A DNA stretch of 44,138 bases from Paludibacteraceae bacterium (GTDB lineage: Bacteria; Bacteroidota; Bacteroidia; Bacteroidales; Paludibacteraceae): contig JAKSNU010000008.1 of NCBI GenBank assembly GCA_024399535.1, forward strand, positions 1-44,138. Reading direction: 5' to 3'. Positions 26,503-35,529 of the stretch are shown here, one piece after another. Both the position numbers and the translations under genes were made by a program. The notes under the pieces were generated by a model. It had not been told where the DNA came from, made no database searches, and saw nothing but the letters and a program-made list of their open reading frames with translations. Position 1 is the first letter of the stretch. The number at the start of each line of letters is the position of its first letter.

Positions 26503-26581
26503 GGTAAGTTCTATTTGTTACGAATTTAACTTTTTATTGTTGGTAATTCTATTTCGGTTGACCCGATAAATAGAACTTACC
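26503..26581. repeat. Dispersed inverted-repeat element, copy 1 (fabF - carbonic-anhydrase gap)
   Basis: The 79-bp gap is bounded by a perfect 14-bp inverted repeat, GGTAAGTTCTATTT (26503-26516) with AAATAGAACTTACC (26568-26581), and has a third near-copy GGTAATTCTATTT starting at about 26541. It begins at the base after the fabF stop codon. A related element follows rimM (30993-31115), so this is a repeat family and not only a terminator. Confidence 0.7.
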
Positions 26582-27838
26582 TTACATTTTTTTCAAAACT
26601 ACAGAAGCGTTATGTCCACCAAAACCAAAAGTGTTTGAAATAGCGACACGGATGTCTCGATGCTGTGCGGCATTGAAAGTAAAATTCAGTTTATTATCAA
26701 TGTTCTCGTCAATATCGTCATCAGCATGGTTTATTGTAGGAGGCACTATTCCATGTTCTATTGCAAGAGCTGAAATTACAGCCTCAAGAGCTCCTGCACC
26801 GCCAAGCAAATGACCAGTCATAGATTTAGTTGACGAAATATTGAGGTCGTACGCATGATCTCCGAAAAGATTCTGTATTGCACGGACTTCAGCCACATCG
26901 CCAAGCGGAGTTGAAGTGCCATGTACATTGATGTAATCCACTTCCGAAGGTGATATGCCTGCATCATCAAGAGCAAGTTTCATGACACGTAGAGCACCAG
27001 CGCCATCAGGATCTGGAGCTGTTATATGATAAGCATCAGCCGAAAGTCCACCGCCAGCCAATTCAGCGTATATATGAGCCCCACGTCGAATGGCATGTTC
27101 ATACTCCTCAAGGATAAGAGTTGCACTTCCTTCGCCAAGCACAAAACCATCACGACTCTTAGAGAAAGGACGAGAAGCATGTTCCGGATCATCGTTACGC
27201 GTCGAAATAGCCTTCATAGCACCAAAACCGCCAATACCCGAAATATTGACAGCAGCTTCCGAACCTCCAGCGACCATGACATCAGCTTTGCCGAGACGTA
27301 TAAGATTCATGGCATCTATTAATGCAACTGACGACGAGGCACATGCAGCAGCCGTAACAAAGTTTGGTCCACGAAGACCATACATTATAGATATATGCCC
27401 AACGCAAATGTCAGGAATCATACGCGGAATGAAGAATGGCGAAAAACGTGGCCCATCCTCAATATTTTGAGCATAATACATAATTTCATCTTCATACCCT
27501 TTCAATCCACCAACACCAACACCATAAACACAGCCTATACGATTACGATCTTCAGTCTCAAGGTCAATGCCACAGTCGCGTAATGCTTCGCCAGCCGAAC
27601 ATACCGCCAACTGCGAAAAACGATCCATTTTACGAGCCGACTTAGCGTCAATAAATTCATTTGGATTGAAATCCTTGACCTCACAGGCAAATTGGGTTTT
27701 GAATTTTGAAGCGTCAAAGAGTGTAATAGGTGCTGCTCCACTTCGACCATTTACAACACTGTCCCACATGAGCGGGACAGTATTTCCAACGGGAGTAACA
27801 GCACCGAGACCGGTGATTACTACACGTTTTATTTCCAT
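26582..27838 (-). CDS. fabF: 3-oxoacyl-ACP synthase II
   Basis: FabF extends fatty acids by condensing acyl chains with malonyl-ACP. The 418-residue protein has the KAS signature with catalytic Cys166 (TAAACASSS) and the two histidines in VHGTSTPLGD and MTGHLLGGAGALE, with the final SNTFGFGGHNASVV motif. It lies 6 bases past acpP in the conserved acpP-fabF pair, sharing the promoter region 28079-28180. Confidence 0.96.
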   Translation of the reverse strand: MEIKRVVITGLGAVTPVGNTVPLMWDSVVNGRSGAAPITLFDASKFKTQFACEVKDFNPNEFIDAKSARKMDRFSQLAVCSAGEALRDCGIDLETEDRNRIGCVYGVGVGGLKGYEDEIMYYAQNIEDGPRFSPFFIPRMIPDICVGHISIMYGLRGPNFVTAAACASSSVALIDAMNLIRLGKADVMVAGGSEAAVNISGIGGFGAMKAISTRNDDPEHASRPFSKSRDGFVLGEGSATLILEEYEHAIRRGAHIYAELAGGGLSADAYHITAPDPDGAGALRVMKLALDDAGISPSEVDYINVHGTSTPLGDVAEVRAIQNLFGDHAYDLNISSTKSMTGHLLGGAGALEAVISALAIEHGIVPPTINHADDDIDENIDNKLNFTFNAAQHRDIRVAISNTFGFGGHNASVVLKKM

Positions 27839-27844
27839 TACAAA

Positions 27845-28078
27845 TTATTTCTTAGCGTTTTTGATAAAGTTGATAACATCACCAACTGTAGCGATTTTCT
27901 CAGCCTCCTCTTCAGGAATTTTCACATCAAAAGTCTTCTCGAAATCCATAAGAAGCTCAACTGTATCAAGAGAATCAGCACTGAGGTCGTTGGTGAAACT
28001 CGCATTGTCAGTAACTTGAGATAATTCAACATCAAGCTTCTCAGCTATCATTTTCTTAATCTGTTCTTCCATTTCCAT
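27845..28078 (-). CDS. acpP: Acyl carrier protein
   Basis: This is the carrier of growing fatty acids. The 77-residue acidic helical protein has the phosphopantetheine Ser36 in DLSADSLDTVELLMDFE. The start is ATG 28078. It heads the unit acpP-fabF. Upstream on the minus strand TTACTTTGCAG (near 28166-28176) resembles a -7 element, one base off the consensus, which would give a leader of about 80 bases. Confidence 0.96.
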   Translation of the reverse strand: MEMEEQIKKMIAEKLDVELSQVTDNASFTNDLSADSLDTVELLMDFEKTFDVKIPEEEAEKIATVGDVINFIKNAKK

Positions 28079-28483
28079 AATGATAAATTTTTAATAAAGA
28101 CGCCTATTTTATTTTACGACATCTAATTGTTAATAATAAAAATTCGTATGTTTCTCAAAACGGCTGCAAAGTAAATACATTTTTTTGGAACTAAAAGTGA
28201 ATTTTCAGAATAAATATTCATATATTTCACACATAGTCGATATTTTGTAAATACTGTCACTGTCATTGCCTATAAACCATCAACATCATCAAAGAGAAAA
28301 GGTAAAGATACGCACAGAGAAACCAATATAAAAGGGGCAACAAAAAAAATCGTCTAAACAGTTGCCATATCAGAAAAAAAACACTATCTTTGCAGCCGAT
28401 TTGATTATGACTCGCAAACCATCAATATAATTATGGGACAAGACAGCCAAAATCATATTGAATAATGTGCAAAATCAATATAA
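28079..28483. other. Divergent promoter region between acpP and rsmG
   Basis: This 405-base gap is AT-rich and has no credible gene. It holds the presumed acpP promoter near 28166-28176 (minus) and the rsmG promoter at 28362-28392 (plus). I see no further structure in 28180-28360. Confidence 0.6.
28362..28392 (+). promoter_or_regulatory. Promoter of rsmG and following genes
   Basis: TTG (28362-28364), 20 bases, then TATCTTTG (28385-28392) with GCAGCCGATTT directly after. The stretch TTGCCATATCAG and the downstream GCAGnCGATTT recur at the initiator tRNA promoter (35472-35502), so the two promoters are more alike than the consensus requires. Confidence 0.7.
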
Positions 28484-29110
28484 ATGGGAATTGAACTGAT
28501 AAATAAATATTTCGACAACCTGACAGAGAGGCAAATATCTCAATACGAGGCTCTCTATGAACTTTATTTGGATTGGAACAGCAAAATCAACGTCATATCA
28601 CGTAAGGATATTGATAACCTCTACGAACGGCATGTATTACATTCGCTTGCAATAGCCAAAGTACTGAGATTCAAGGATGGGACATCAATTATTGATGTCG
28701 GGACTGGCGGTGGATTTCCAGCCATACCCTTGGCTATAATGTTCCCTGAATGTAAGTTTACATTGATAGATTCTACAAATAAAAAGCTCCGCGTTGCAGA
28801 TGCAGTTGCCCAATCGATTGGACTAAACAACACAGAAACGCACCATGCAAGAATCGAGGACATCAAGACACGACACGATTTCGTAGTATCGCGTGCTGCA
28901 ATGGATATGCAGACCCTTGTGAGACTGACACGGAAAAACGTTTCGTCTAAACATATGAATGCACTGCCAAACGGACTTATATGCCTTAAAGGAGGCGAAA
29001 TAGATGCCGAAATCGCACCATTCAAAAATAGAACTACCGTTTATGACTTAAAAGATTGGTTCGCTGAGGAATTTTTCGAAACTAAAAAAGCTATATATAT
29101 GCCATTATGA
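28484..29110 (+). CDS. rsmG: 16S rRNA (guanine-527-N7)-methyltransferase
   Basis: RsmG methylates G527 in the 530 loop of 16S rRNA with SAM. The 208-residue protein has LYLDWNSKINVISRKD near residue 26-41, the SAM motif IIDVGTGGGFPAIPLAI near 69-85 and FTLIDSTNKK after it, and the VSRA motif at about 133. The start follows a leader of about 85 bases. Its stop overlaps the MBL hydrolase gene (ATGA). Confidence 0.95.
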   Translation: MGIELINKYFDNLTERQISQYEALYELYLDWNSKINVISRKDIDNLYERHVLHSLAIAKVLRFKDGTSIIDVGTGGGFPAIPLAIMFPECKFTLIDSTNKKLRVADAVAQSIGLNNTETHHARIEDIKTRHDFVVSRAAMDMQTLVRLTRKNVSSKHMNALPNGLICLKGGEIDAEIAPFKNRTTVYDLKDWFAEEFFETKKAIYMPL

Positions 29111-29643
29111 AAATAAAACAGTTTACATTCAACCCATACATGGAAAACACCTACGTCGTATGGTGCGAAGAGAGTATGGAGGGGGCAATCATCGATTGTG
29201 GTGCATCAACCGATAACGAGATTGAGGAGTTGGAATATTTTGTAGAAGGGAAAGGCATAAAAATTATGCACTTGCTGAATACCCATATGCACCCCGACCA
29301 TTGTGCAGGCAACCCTTGGGTAAGCGAGAAATATGGTGTTCGTCCCGAAAAGGCAGAAGGGATCATCCAAATCGGTAAAATTAAATTCGACACAATACCC
29401 ACACCTGGACATACCGAAGATGGCGTCTGTTTTCACAACGAGAGTGAGAAAATACTTTTTGCAGGCGATACGCTTTTCAATGGTTCAATAGGCAGAACTG
29501 ACCTGCCAGGAGGAAGCTACAGCACTTTGATTGCTTCAATTCGCAATAAACTCCTCGTGTTGCCGGATGAGACTACGGTCTATTGCGGACATGGTCCAAC
29601 CACTACCATTGGTGATGAAAAAAGATATAACCCATTTTTATAA
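29107..29643 (+). CDS. MBL-fold metallo-hydrolase, glyoxalase II-like, short form
   Basis: This is a metallo-beta-lactamase-fold hydrolase with the metal motif THMHPDHCAG (residues about 59-68), GHTEDG, the bridging Asp in FAGDTLF and the last His in YCGHGPTT. The family is usually about 210 residues; this protein has 178 because the segment after SEKYGVRPE, normally some 30 residues covering the substrate cleft, is nearly missing. The metal site appears complete. Glyoxalase II or persulfide dioxygenase activity is possible but not assured. It overlaps rsmG by 4 bases. Confidence 0.82.
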   Translation: MKIKQFTFNPYMENTYVVWCEESMEGAIIDCGASTDNEIEELEYFVEGKGIKIMHLLNTHMHPDHCAGNPWVSEKYGVRPEKAEGIIQIGKIKFDTIPTPGHTEDGVCFHNESEKILFAGDTLFNGSIGRTDLPGGSYSTLIASIRNKLLVLPDETTVYCGHGPTTTIGDEKRYNPFL

Positions 29644-29659
29644 AACTAACGTATAGAAT

Positions 29660-30517
29660 ATGAACGATTTATTGTTATCAATTGTTTGGGATATTGACCC
29701 TACAATTTTCAGATTAGGACAAATTGAGGTAAGATGGTATGGGCTTTTATACGCTATAGGCTTCCTCGGAGCAATATGGGTTATTGACAAGTCTTTCAAA
29801 CATGACGGTGCTCCAGAATCATGGACCGACAACACTTTCTTCTGGATGGTTGTCGCAACGATAGTCGGGGCAAGATTGGGACACGTGTTTTTCTATGATT
29901 GGGAATACTATTCACAGAACCTTTCAGAAATTCCAAAAGTATGGCACGGAGGATTGGCTTCGCATGGAGGTGCGATAGCTGTTGTGCTCTGTTGCTGGCT
30001 GTTGTCGAAATACATGACCAAACAGAATATGTGGTGGTTAGGCGACAGATTGTTTCTCGGCGCCCCTTTTCTCGCTGCATGTATCAGAATCGGCAACCTG
30101 ATGAATAGCGAAATTTATGGTCATCCTACAGATATGCCTTGGGGATTCATTTTCGTCCGTGGCGAAGAGCAGTTCTTCGACGAAGCTGGGAACCTGATGG
30201 CATGCCACCCTACCCAACTTTACGAAGCACTGGCATACCTCATCACATTGGCATTGACAAATTATTTCTTCTGGAAACGTGACGGAGGCAAATATGTCGG
30301 ATTATGCTCAGGCATAGGATTCCTTGGTGTATTCCTCACACGCCCTATCATAGAAATATTGAAGAACAACCAGTCAGAGTTCGAAGCTGACATGCTTTTC
30401 AATATGGGACAACTGCTGTCAGTGCCTTTCATAGCACTCGGAATTTATTTAATATGGCATTCTCTCAAGAAAGGCAAGCAGACGATAGTATTGCAACAGC
30501 AAAAAAAGAAAGCATGA
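29660..30517 (+). CDS. lgt: Prolipoprotein diacylglyceryl transferase
   Basis: Lgt attaches diacylglycerol to the lipobox cysteine of prelipoproteins, the first step in making the many lipoproteins seen here. The 285-residue inner-membrane enzyme has about seven hydrophobic segments, the HGGLASHGG motif at residues about 95-103 and the signature IRIGNLMNSEIYGHPTD near 137-153. The C-terminus is basic. The stop overlaps the rimM start (ATGA at 30514). Confidence 0.94.
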   Translation: MNDLLLSIVWDIDPTIFRLGQIEVRWYGLLYAIGFLGAIWVIDKSFKHDGAPESWTDNTFFWMVVATIVGARLGHVFFYDWEYYSQNLSEIPKVWHGGLASHGGAIAVVLCCWLLSKYMTKQNMWWLGDRLFLGAPFLAACIRIGNLMNSEIYGHPTDMPWGFIFVRGEEQFFDEAGNLMACHPTQLYEALAYLITLALTNYFFWKRDGGKYVGLCSGIGFLGVFLTRPIIEILKNNQSEFEADMLFNMGQLLSVPFIALGIYLIWHSLKKGKQTIVLQQQKKKA

Positions 30518-30993
30518 CGAGAATCGGGAAATTCAACAAGACTCACGGCGTAAATGGTGAGATAAACCTAATGGTCGAGGTACCATTCGATTACGAGGAA
30601 TGCAAATTCATATTGGCTGAAATAGATGGGCTGATGGTGCCATTCGAGATTGCAAGTGTCAGGACAAGAGGCAGAAACGGATTGTTGGTCTCGTTCGAGA
30701 GAATGACACAGAAGATACTCGAACGCTTGGTGAACAAAGATGCCCATGTGGACGACGAATATGTCGAAGAAGTGGAAACTGACGAATTCAACCCTGCATA
30801 CTACGTGGGATATAAGCTCATCGACAAGGTGGATGGACGTGAAATAGGAACAATCCGTGATTATGACGACTCAACGGAAAATATCCTATTCGATGTTGAC
30901 GGAAATCTCGTCCCAGCAGGGGCAATTGAGGTTGAGGGACAAGATGCCGAGAAGAAAACAATGATTGTCAGATTGCCTGAAGGATTAATATAG
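30514..30993 (+). CDS. rimM: Ribosome maturation factor RimM
   Basis: RimM helps assemble the 30S head near protein S19. The 159-residue protein starts at ATG 30514 (MTRIGKFNKTHGVNGEINLM), which gives the family's N-terminal RimM domain. The PRC-barrel half follows (YYVGYKLIDKVDGREIGTI, LVPAGAIEVEGQD). A longer frame to 30454 would overlap lgt by 64 bases and adds nothing conserved. Its stop codon is immediately followed by the dispersed repeat at 30993. Confidence 0.92.
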   Translation: MTRIGKFNKTHGVNGEINLMVEVPFDYEECKFILAEIDGLMVPFEIASVRTRGRNGLLVSFERMTQKILERLVNKDAHVDDEYVEEVETDEFNPAYYVGYKLIDKVDGREIGTIRDYDDSTENILFDVDGNLVPAGAIEVEGQDAEKKTMIVRLPEGLI

Positions 30994-31115
30994 GTATATT
31001 CTATTTATCAAGTCGAGACGATTCTGAAGGATAACCTGCATAAATAAATTCAAAAACGACCGAAAATAGAGTTGTCAACAGAGAAAAAATAATAGCGTAA
31101 TAAATAGAACTTACC
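30993..31115. repeat. Dispersed inverted-repeat element, copy 2 (rimM - hydF gap)
   Basis: The left arm GGTATATTCTATTTAT (30993-31008) and the right arm ATAAATAGAACTTACC (31100-31115) pair at 14 of 16 positions. The element starts at the last base of the rimM stop codon, just as copy 1 starts right behind the fabF stop. On the corresponding strand both share GGTAnnTTCTATTTATCnnGTC at the left and the same 14-bp right end, while the centres differ in length (79 against 123 bp overall). Confidence 0.65.
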
Positions 31116-31126
31116 CATAATGTGAT

Positions 31127-32257
31127 ATGCTGAACAGAACGACAATAGGAGTGTTTGGTCCGACCAATGCCGGAAAATCGACCTTGGTCAATATGCTGAT
31201 AGGACAAGATGTGAGCATCACATCGCCTATGGCTGGCACAACGACCGACCCTGTCAAAAAAAGTATCGAAATAAACGGAATAGGTCCCTGTGTATTCATC
31301 GACACTCCAGGTTTTGACGATGAAACAGCATTGGGAACACAACGTGTGACAAGGGCAAAAGAGATACTACGAGGAACTGACATTGCAATAATCGTGTTGT
31401 CGTCAAACGAAGAAATCTCCCCGAGAACAAAACAATGGATTGAACTTGTAAAAAATCATGCAGCACGTACCATTGTGGTTACCAATGATTTTGGAAATCA
31501 CAAAGCTCACGATGGAAGCATTTTGGTCAACGCTCTGACTGGCAAAAACAGAGAAGGACTGCTATTTGCATTAGGTCACATCAAAGAACGTATTGCTGAA
31601 AAGAAAACAATAGTTACACATCTCACCAAAGCTGGCGACAAGGTACTACTCGTAATGCCGCAAGACAAACAGGCACCACAAGGACGACTCATTTTGCCGC
31701 AAGTTCAGACTATCCGCGAACTGTTAGATCATGGTTGCACAGCCGTGTGTTGCACACCCGAGAACTATGTCGGAAACCTCAGTATAAAACCAGACTTGAT
31801 AATCACTGATTCGCAGGTATTCGATTTTGTATATAAAAATAAACCTGATGGTGTTCGGTTGACTTCGTTCTCCGTACTAATGGCTCAATGGAAAGGTGAT
31901 ATTGAGACTTTCATCGAAGGAGTTAAGGCATTCTCAAAATTGGACGGGAAGAGCAAGATACTCATTGCCGAGGCATGCACTCATGCCCCTCTCTCTGAAG
32001 ACATAGGTCGCGAAAAAATACCTGCCTTGATTAGAAAGGTCATCGACCCCAATATACATTTCGACATCGTGTCTGGCAACGACTGGACTAAGGATATCGA
32101 ACAATATGACCTCGTCATACATTGTGGAGCCTGTATGATAAACAGGCGTGATATGATATCGAGAATTGAATCTGCAAAAAAAGCTGGAGTGCCGATAACG
32201 AACTACGGCATCACAATGGCATACTTCACGAAGATACTTGACAAGATTGTGTATTGA
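31127..32257 (+). CDS. hydF: [FeFe]-hydrogenase H-cluster maturation GTPase HydF
   Basis: HydF is the scaffold GTPase that carries the 2Fe subcluster made by HydE and HydG and delivers it to the hydrogenase. The 376-residue protein has an N-terminal G domain (GPTNAGKST at residues 10-18, DTPGFDD, later TNDFG), a dimerisation part, and a C-terminal cluster domain with EACTH near 281-285 and HCGACMINRR near 332-341, the conserved CxH...HCxxC ligands. It implies hydrogen metabolism in an anaerobe. hydE, hydG and a hydrogenase gene are not in the window. Confidence 0.93.
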   Translation: MLNRTTIGVFGPTNAGKSTLVNMLIGQDVSITSPMAGTTTDPVKKSIEINGIGPCVFIDTPGFDDETALGTQRVTRAKEILRGTDIAIIVLSSNEEISPRTKQWIELVKNHAARTIVVTNDFGNHKAHDGSILVNALTGKNREGLLFALGHIKERIAEKKTIVTHLTKAGDKVLLVMPQDKQAPQGRLILPQVQTIRELLDHGCTAVCCTPENYVGNLSIKPDLIITDSQVFDFVYKNKPDGVRLTSFSVLMAQWKGDIETFIEGVKAFSKLDGKSKILIAEACTHAPLSEDIGREKIPALIRKVIDPNIHFDIVSGNDWTKDIEQYDLVIHCGACMINRRDMISRIESAKKAGVPITNYGITMAYFTKILDKIVY

Positions 32258-32262
32258 CGCAA

Positions 32263-34521
32263 ATGGGGATAAGAAGGTCAACTATATTGCTGCTGATACT
32301 GATTATATGTGCTCTGGCATATGGTCAAGACATAGTAATCATCGGACAGGTTATTGACAATGATTCTACACCCCTGCGACAGGCTGATGTATGGTTCCCC
32401 GGAACAAAGATTGGTACTACAACCAACGACGAAGGTTTTTTCCTCCTCCGCAGTCATAGTCCGCAAAGATACCTAAACATATCGGTCGTTGGATTCAAAC
32501 AGAAACACCTGAAACTCGACTACGGACACGACCAAATGATACACATTATGATGGAAGAAGAGGTATCATTGCTGGAAGAAATCACCGTCTCGCCTGACAA
32601 CGAAAAGGTCATAGGAATTATAAACCACATATACCGGAACAGACATATAAATGAAACACAAACAAGGGATACCACCGAGAGCGAATTGCAGATAAACCTA
32701 ACCGACCTACCCAACAGCCTTACGCAAAAACGGCTTTTCCGAAACATCGAGAAAGGCATAATCGACCGTAACGACAGCACATTCTCGCTGCCTGCCTACC
32801 ATATGGCAACTAATGATGGGAAGCTGACCGAAAAAGCATTACCTGTATTCACGTTACAGCAATGGCACCAGATAGCTGAATCCTACTCGCCCAAGGTGAA
32901 CCTTTACGACCCCTATATCACGATATTGAATTCCAATTTCGCCTCGCCTATTACCAAATCGCCTAAACTATATTACAACTACTACCTTGTCGATTCAACC
33001 GAATCGCCTAAAAGATACATAATCCGGTTCAAGCCCAAATCGACGAACGGATTGTATCTGCAGGGAACAATCACTGCCGATTCGCTGACAGGAAAAATAG
33101 AAGAAGCTTCAATTGAGACTTCTCCATACACGAACATAAACATCCTGAACTCTTTCAGATGGACCGACAACGACAGCATCGGGTCGCAAGCTCTGTCGTT
33201 AGGTATTAACCCTATGAAAATAGATAACTTCAACCTCATGGGACTCCTATTGTTCGCAAATCGCAAATACGGAACTCTTCACAAGGATAACAACATACAA
33301 TTGCAATCCACCGATGAAAAAATTGATTCAATAGCCAACACTCCGTTCGTACGGTTTGTGAAGACTACATTCGACTTGCTGCTGACCCAGTACATTCACG
33401 CAGGTCCAATTGACATAGGTCCAATATTCAATATGCTGCATTTCAACCAGCATGACGGAATAACGCCTGCTATTTCCTTGAGGAGCAATGCTATGATGCT
33501 CGATAGGTTCACCATAGGTGGCTATTTCGGGTATGCTCACAAGGCTGAAGAGATGCTCTATGGTGGCAATATGCAATATATGACCCCCGACCGGCGTGGA
33601 ATAATAGGTCTCTTCTATGACCACAAATCGTATAAATACGGATTTGACGAGACCTTCGTGTTCGACGAGAACAATATAAACGATGCTGACAACCTCTGCA
33701 ATGCACTATTCCAGAAAAAACATCGTGCCACGAACGAGATAAGGTCAATAGCCACCGTACGATTCACCTTTAACGACAAGGTTGGGAAAACCAACATTAC
33801 GTTCAAAAGTGAACTCTACGGACAAAGGATACGCCACGTTGGCATTGACAACCTTGGATTGAGATACGACATCCGTTTAGGATGGGAACAGAAATACCTT
33901 AACACCTATTTCAATCGTCATTGGCTGAAAGGGAAATACCCCGTTGTCCATATCTTCGGTGAAGCAGGATATTACGACGACAACGGCACACGTAGCCACT
34001 ATGGCAAGACGGGAATCTATATCGCACAAAAAGTACCTGTCGGATTTGGTCATCTGAGTTGGACCGCACAAGCATCAGCACTCATAGGTGCGGCACCTTT
34101 TTCGATGTTCATATACCCACGTTCGGCACGCGGAACTCTATATATGAATAGCGATTTCACCCTGATGAACCAGATGGAGTTTGCAGCAGATATGATGACG
34201 GCAGCAACCCTGCGATACCAAACTCATGGCTACCTGTTCGGCTACATGCCATGGGTGAAGAAACTCGGCATAAGGGAGGACATCTATTTCAACATCTGCT
34301 ATGGAAGCCTGTCTGACAAGCAGGTCAAATTATACAACCGCCTGAACGCAGGACAATCGCCTGTCGGAATCAACGGATTTGCCAAGATGCCATACATAGA
34401 ATGTGGGTTCGGTTTGTCGAACATTTTGTCCTATTTCAGGATACAATTCATGTTCAGGGCAACATACCGCAACAACCCAGGTGCACAATTGTTCGGTGTT
34501 AAATGGTCCGCAGAGATCTAA
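32263..34521 (+). CDS. DUF5686 outer-membrane protein with carboxypeptidase-like regulatory domain
   Basis: This 752-residue exported protein begins with a signal peptide (GIRRSTILLLILIICALAYGQ). A CarboxypepD_reg-like beta sandwich follows (about residues 22-105: IGQVIDNDSTPLRQADVWFP, TTTNDEGFFLL, ISVVGFKQKHL), then the large DUF5686 region. That region ends in beta-strand-rich sequence typical of a TonB-receptor-like or other outer-membrane barrel (FRIQFMFRATYRN). I start at ATG 32263; a TTG at 32254 would only add three residues. The role of DUF5686 proteins is not known. The gene lies 5 bases past hydF, which may be chance co-transcription. Confidence 0.82.
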   Translation: MGIRRSTILLLILIICALAYGQDIVIIGQVIDNDSTPLRQADVWFPGTKIGTTTNDEGFFLLRSHSPQRYLNISVVGFKQKHLKLDYGHDQMIHIMMEEEVSLLEEITVSPDNEKVIGIINHIYRNRHINETQTRDTTESELQINLTDLPNSLTQKRLFRNIEKGIIDRNDSTFSLPAYHMATNDGKLTEKALPVFTLQQWHQIAESYSPKVNLYDPYITILNSNFASPITKSPKLYYNYYLVDSTESPKRYIIRFKPKSTNGLYLQGTITADSLTGKIEEASIETSPYTNINILNSFRWTDNDSIGSQALSLGINPMKIDNFNLMGLLLFANRKYGTLHKDNNIQLQSTDEKIDSIANTPFVRFVKTTFDLLLTQYIHAGPIDIGPIFNMLHFNQHDGITPAISLRSNAMMLDRFTIGGYFGYAHKAEEMLYGGNMQYMTPDRRGIIGLFYDHKSYKYGFDETFVFDENNINDADNLCNALFQKKHRATNEIRSIATVRFTFNDKVGKTNITFKSELYGQRIRHVGIDNLGLRYDIRLGWEQKYLNTYFNRHWLKGKYPVVHIFGEAGYYDDNGTRSHYGKTGIYIAQKVPVGFGHLSWTAQASALIGAAPFSMFIYPRSARGTLYMNSDFTLMNQMEFAADMMTAATLRYQTHGYLFGYMPWVKKLGIREDIYFNICYGSLSDKQVKLYNRLNAGQSPVGINGFAKMPYIECGFGLSNILSYFRIQFMFRATYRNNPGAQLFGVKWSAEI

Positions 34522-34591
34522 ACCCAAATCGACAATGTGGAAATTAAAGGTACTTACCTGAAGTGGAAGCAACAACATAGAACACTAAAAA

Positions 34592-35461
34592 ATGAATAAA
34601 GAAAATAAAATATCAATTACCATTGACCCCCAATCGGGGTTTTGTCCAGGTGTCGTGAGGGCAATATCGACAGCCGAAAAGCAATTGCTGACTCATGATA
34701 CTCTATATTGTTTAGGCGACATCGTACACAACGGGCAAGAGGTTGAACGACTGTCGAAAGCAGGATTGGTATGTATTGACCAAAAAGAATTCGAGAAACT
34801 GAACGACACTACAGTACTGCTCAGGGCACATGGCGAACCGCCTTTGACATATGCCACTGCCAGGAAAAACAATATAACCATCATAGATGCTACATGTAGC
34901 GTTGTGCTGCAGTTGCAGAAAAAAATCAAAGAAGCCTATTCTGCTAACCCTGATGCACAGATTGTGATATACGGCAAGATAGGCCATGCCGAAGTCGTAG
35001 GCCTCAACGGACAATGCGACAACAAGGCCATAATCATCGAAAGCGAGGAGAACCTCGACAAAGTGGATTTCAACAAACCTATAATTCTGTTTTCGCAGAC
35101 CACCAAATCTATCGAAACATTTAACCAGATAGTAGATAAAATAAAAAATTCAATTCCAGCCTCAACGGAATTTATCTACCACGATACTATATGCCGACAG
35201 GTGGCAAACCGAATACCCAACATTCGGCAGTTCGCAGCAAACTACGACCTGATTCTGTTCATAGCAGGCGAGAAAAGTTCAAACGGAAGAATTCTGTTTG
35301 ACGAATGCAGAAAAATAAACAAGAACTCGTACCAAATATCTGACGTTAAAAAAATACGTCAAGAGTGGTTCCAAAATGTCAAGACAGTAGGAATATGTGG
35401 GGCTACATCTACGCCTAAATGGCTGATGGATAATGCAGCAGATGTTATTAAGAATTTTTAA
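34592..35461 (+). CDS. ispH: 4-hydroxy-3-methylbut-2-enyl diphosphate reductase
   Basis: IspH performs the last step of the MEP isoprenoid pathway, making IPP and DMAPP with a [4Fe-4S] cluster. The 289-residue protein has its three cluster cysteines in SGFCPGVVRA (about 18), DATCSVVLQL (about 103) and HDTICRQVANR (about 200), plus LRAHGEPP and the SSNGRILF and GATSTPKWLM motifs. The second motif has SVV instead of the common PLV. It lies 70 bases after the DUF5686 gene. Confidence 0.93.
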   Translation: MNKENKISITIDPQSGFCPGVVRAISTAEKQLLTHDTLYCLGDIVHNGQEVERLSKAGLVCIDQKEFEKLNDTTVLLRAHGEPPLTYATARKNNITIIDATCSVVLQLQKKIKEAYSANPDAQIVIYGKIGHAEVVGLNGQCDNKAIIIESEENLDKVDFNKPIILFSQTTKSIETFNQIVDKIKNSIPASTEFIYHDTICRQVANRIPNIRQFAANYDLILFIAGEKSSNGRILFDECRKINKNSYQISDVKKIRQEWFQNVKTVGICGATSTPKWLMDNAADVIKNF

Positions 35462-35471
35462 CGTCAAAACT

Positions 35472-35502
35472 TTTGCCATATCAGCGAAAAGATGTACCTT
35501 TG
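35472..35502 (+). promoter_or_regulatory. Promoter of the initiator tRNA
   Basis: TTTG (35472-35475), exactly 19 bases, then TACCTTTG (35495-35502) and GCAG: a textbook Bacteroidota promoter. It starts 10 bases after the ispH stop and places the transcript start about 20 bases before the tRNA. Confidence 0.75.
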
Positions 35503-35529
35503 CAGTCGATTTCCATAGGGAAATAATAT

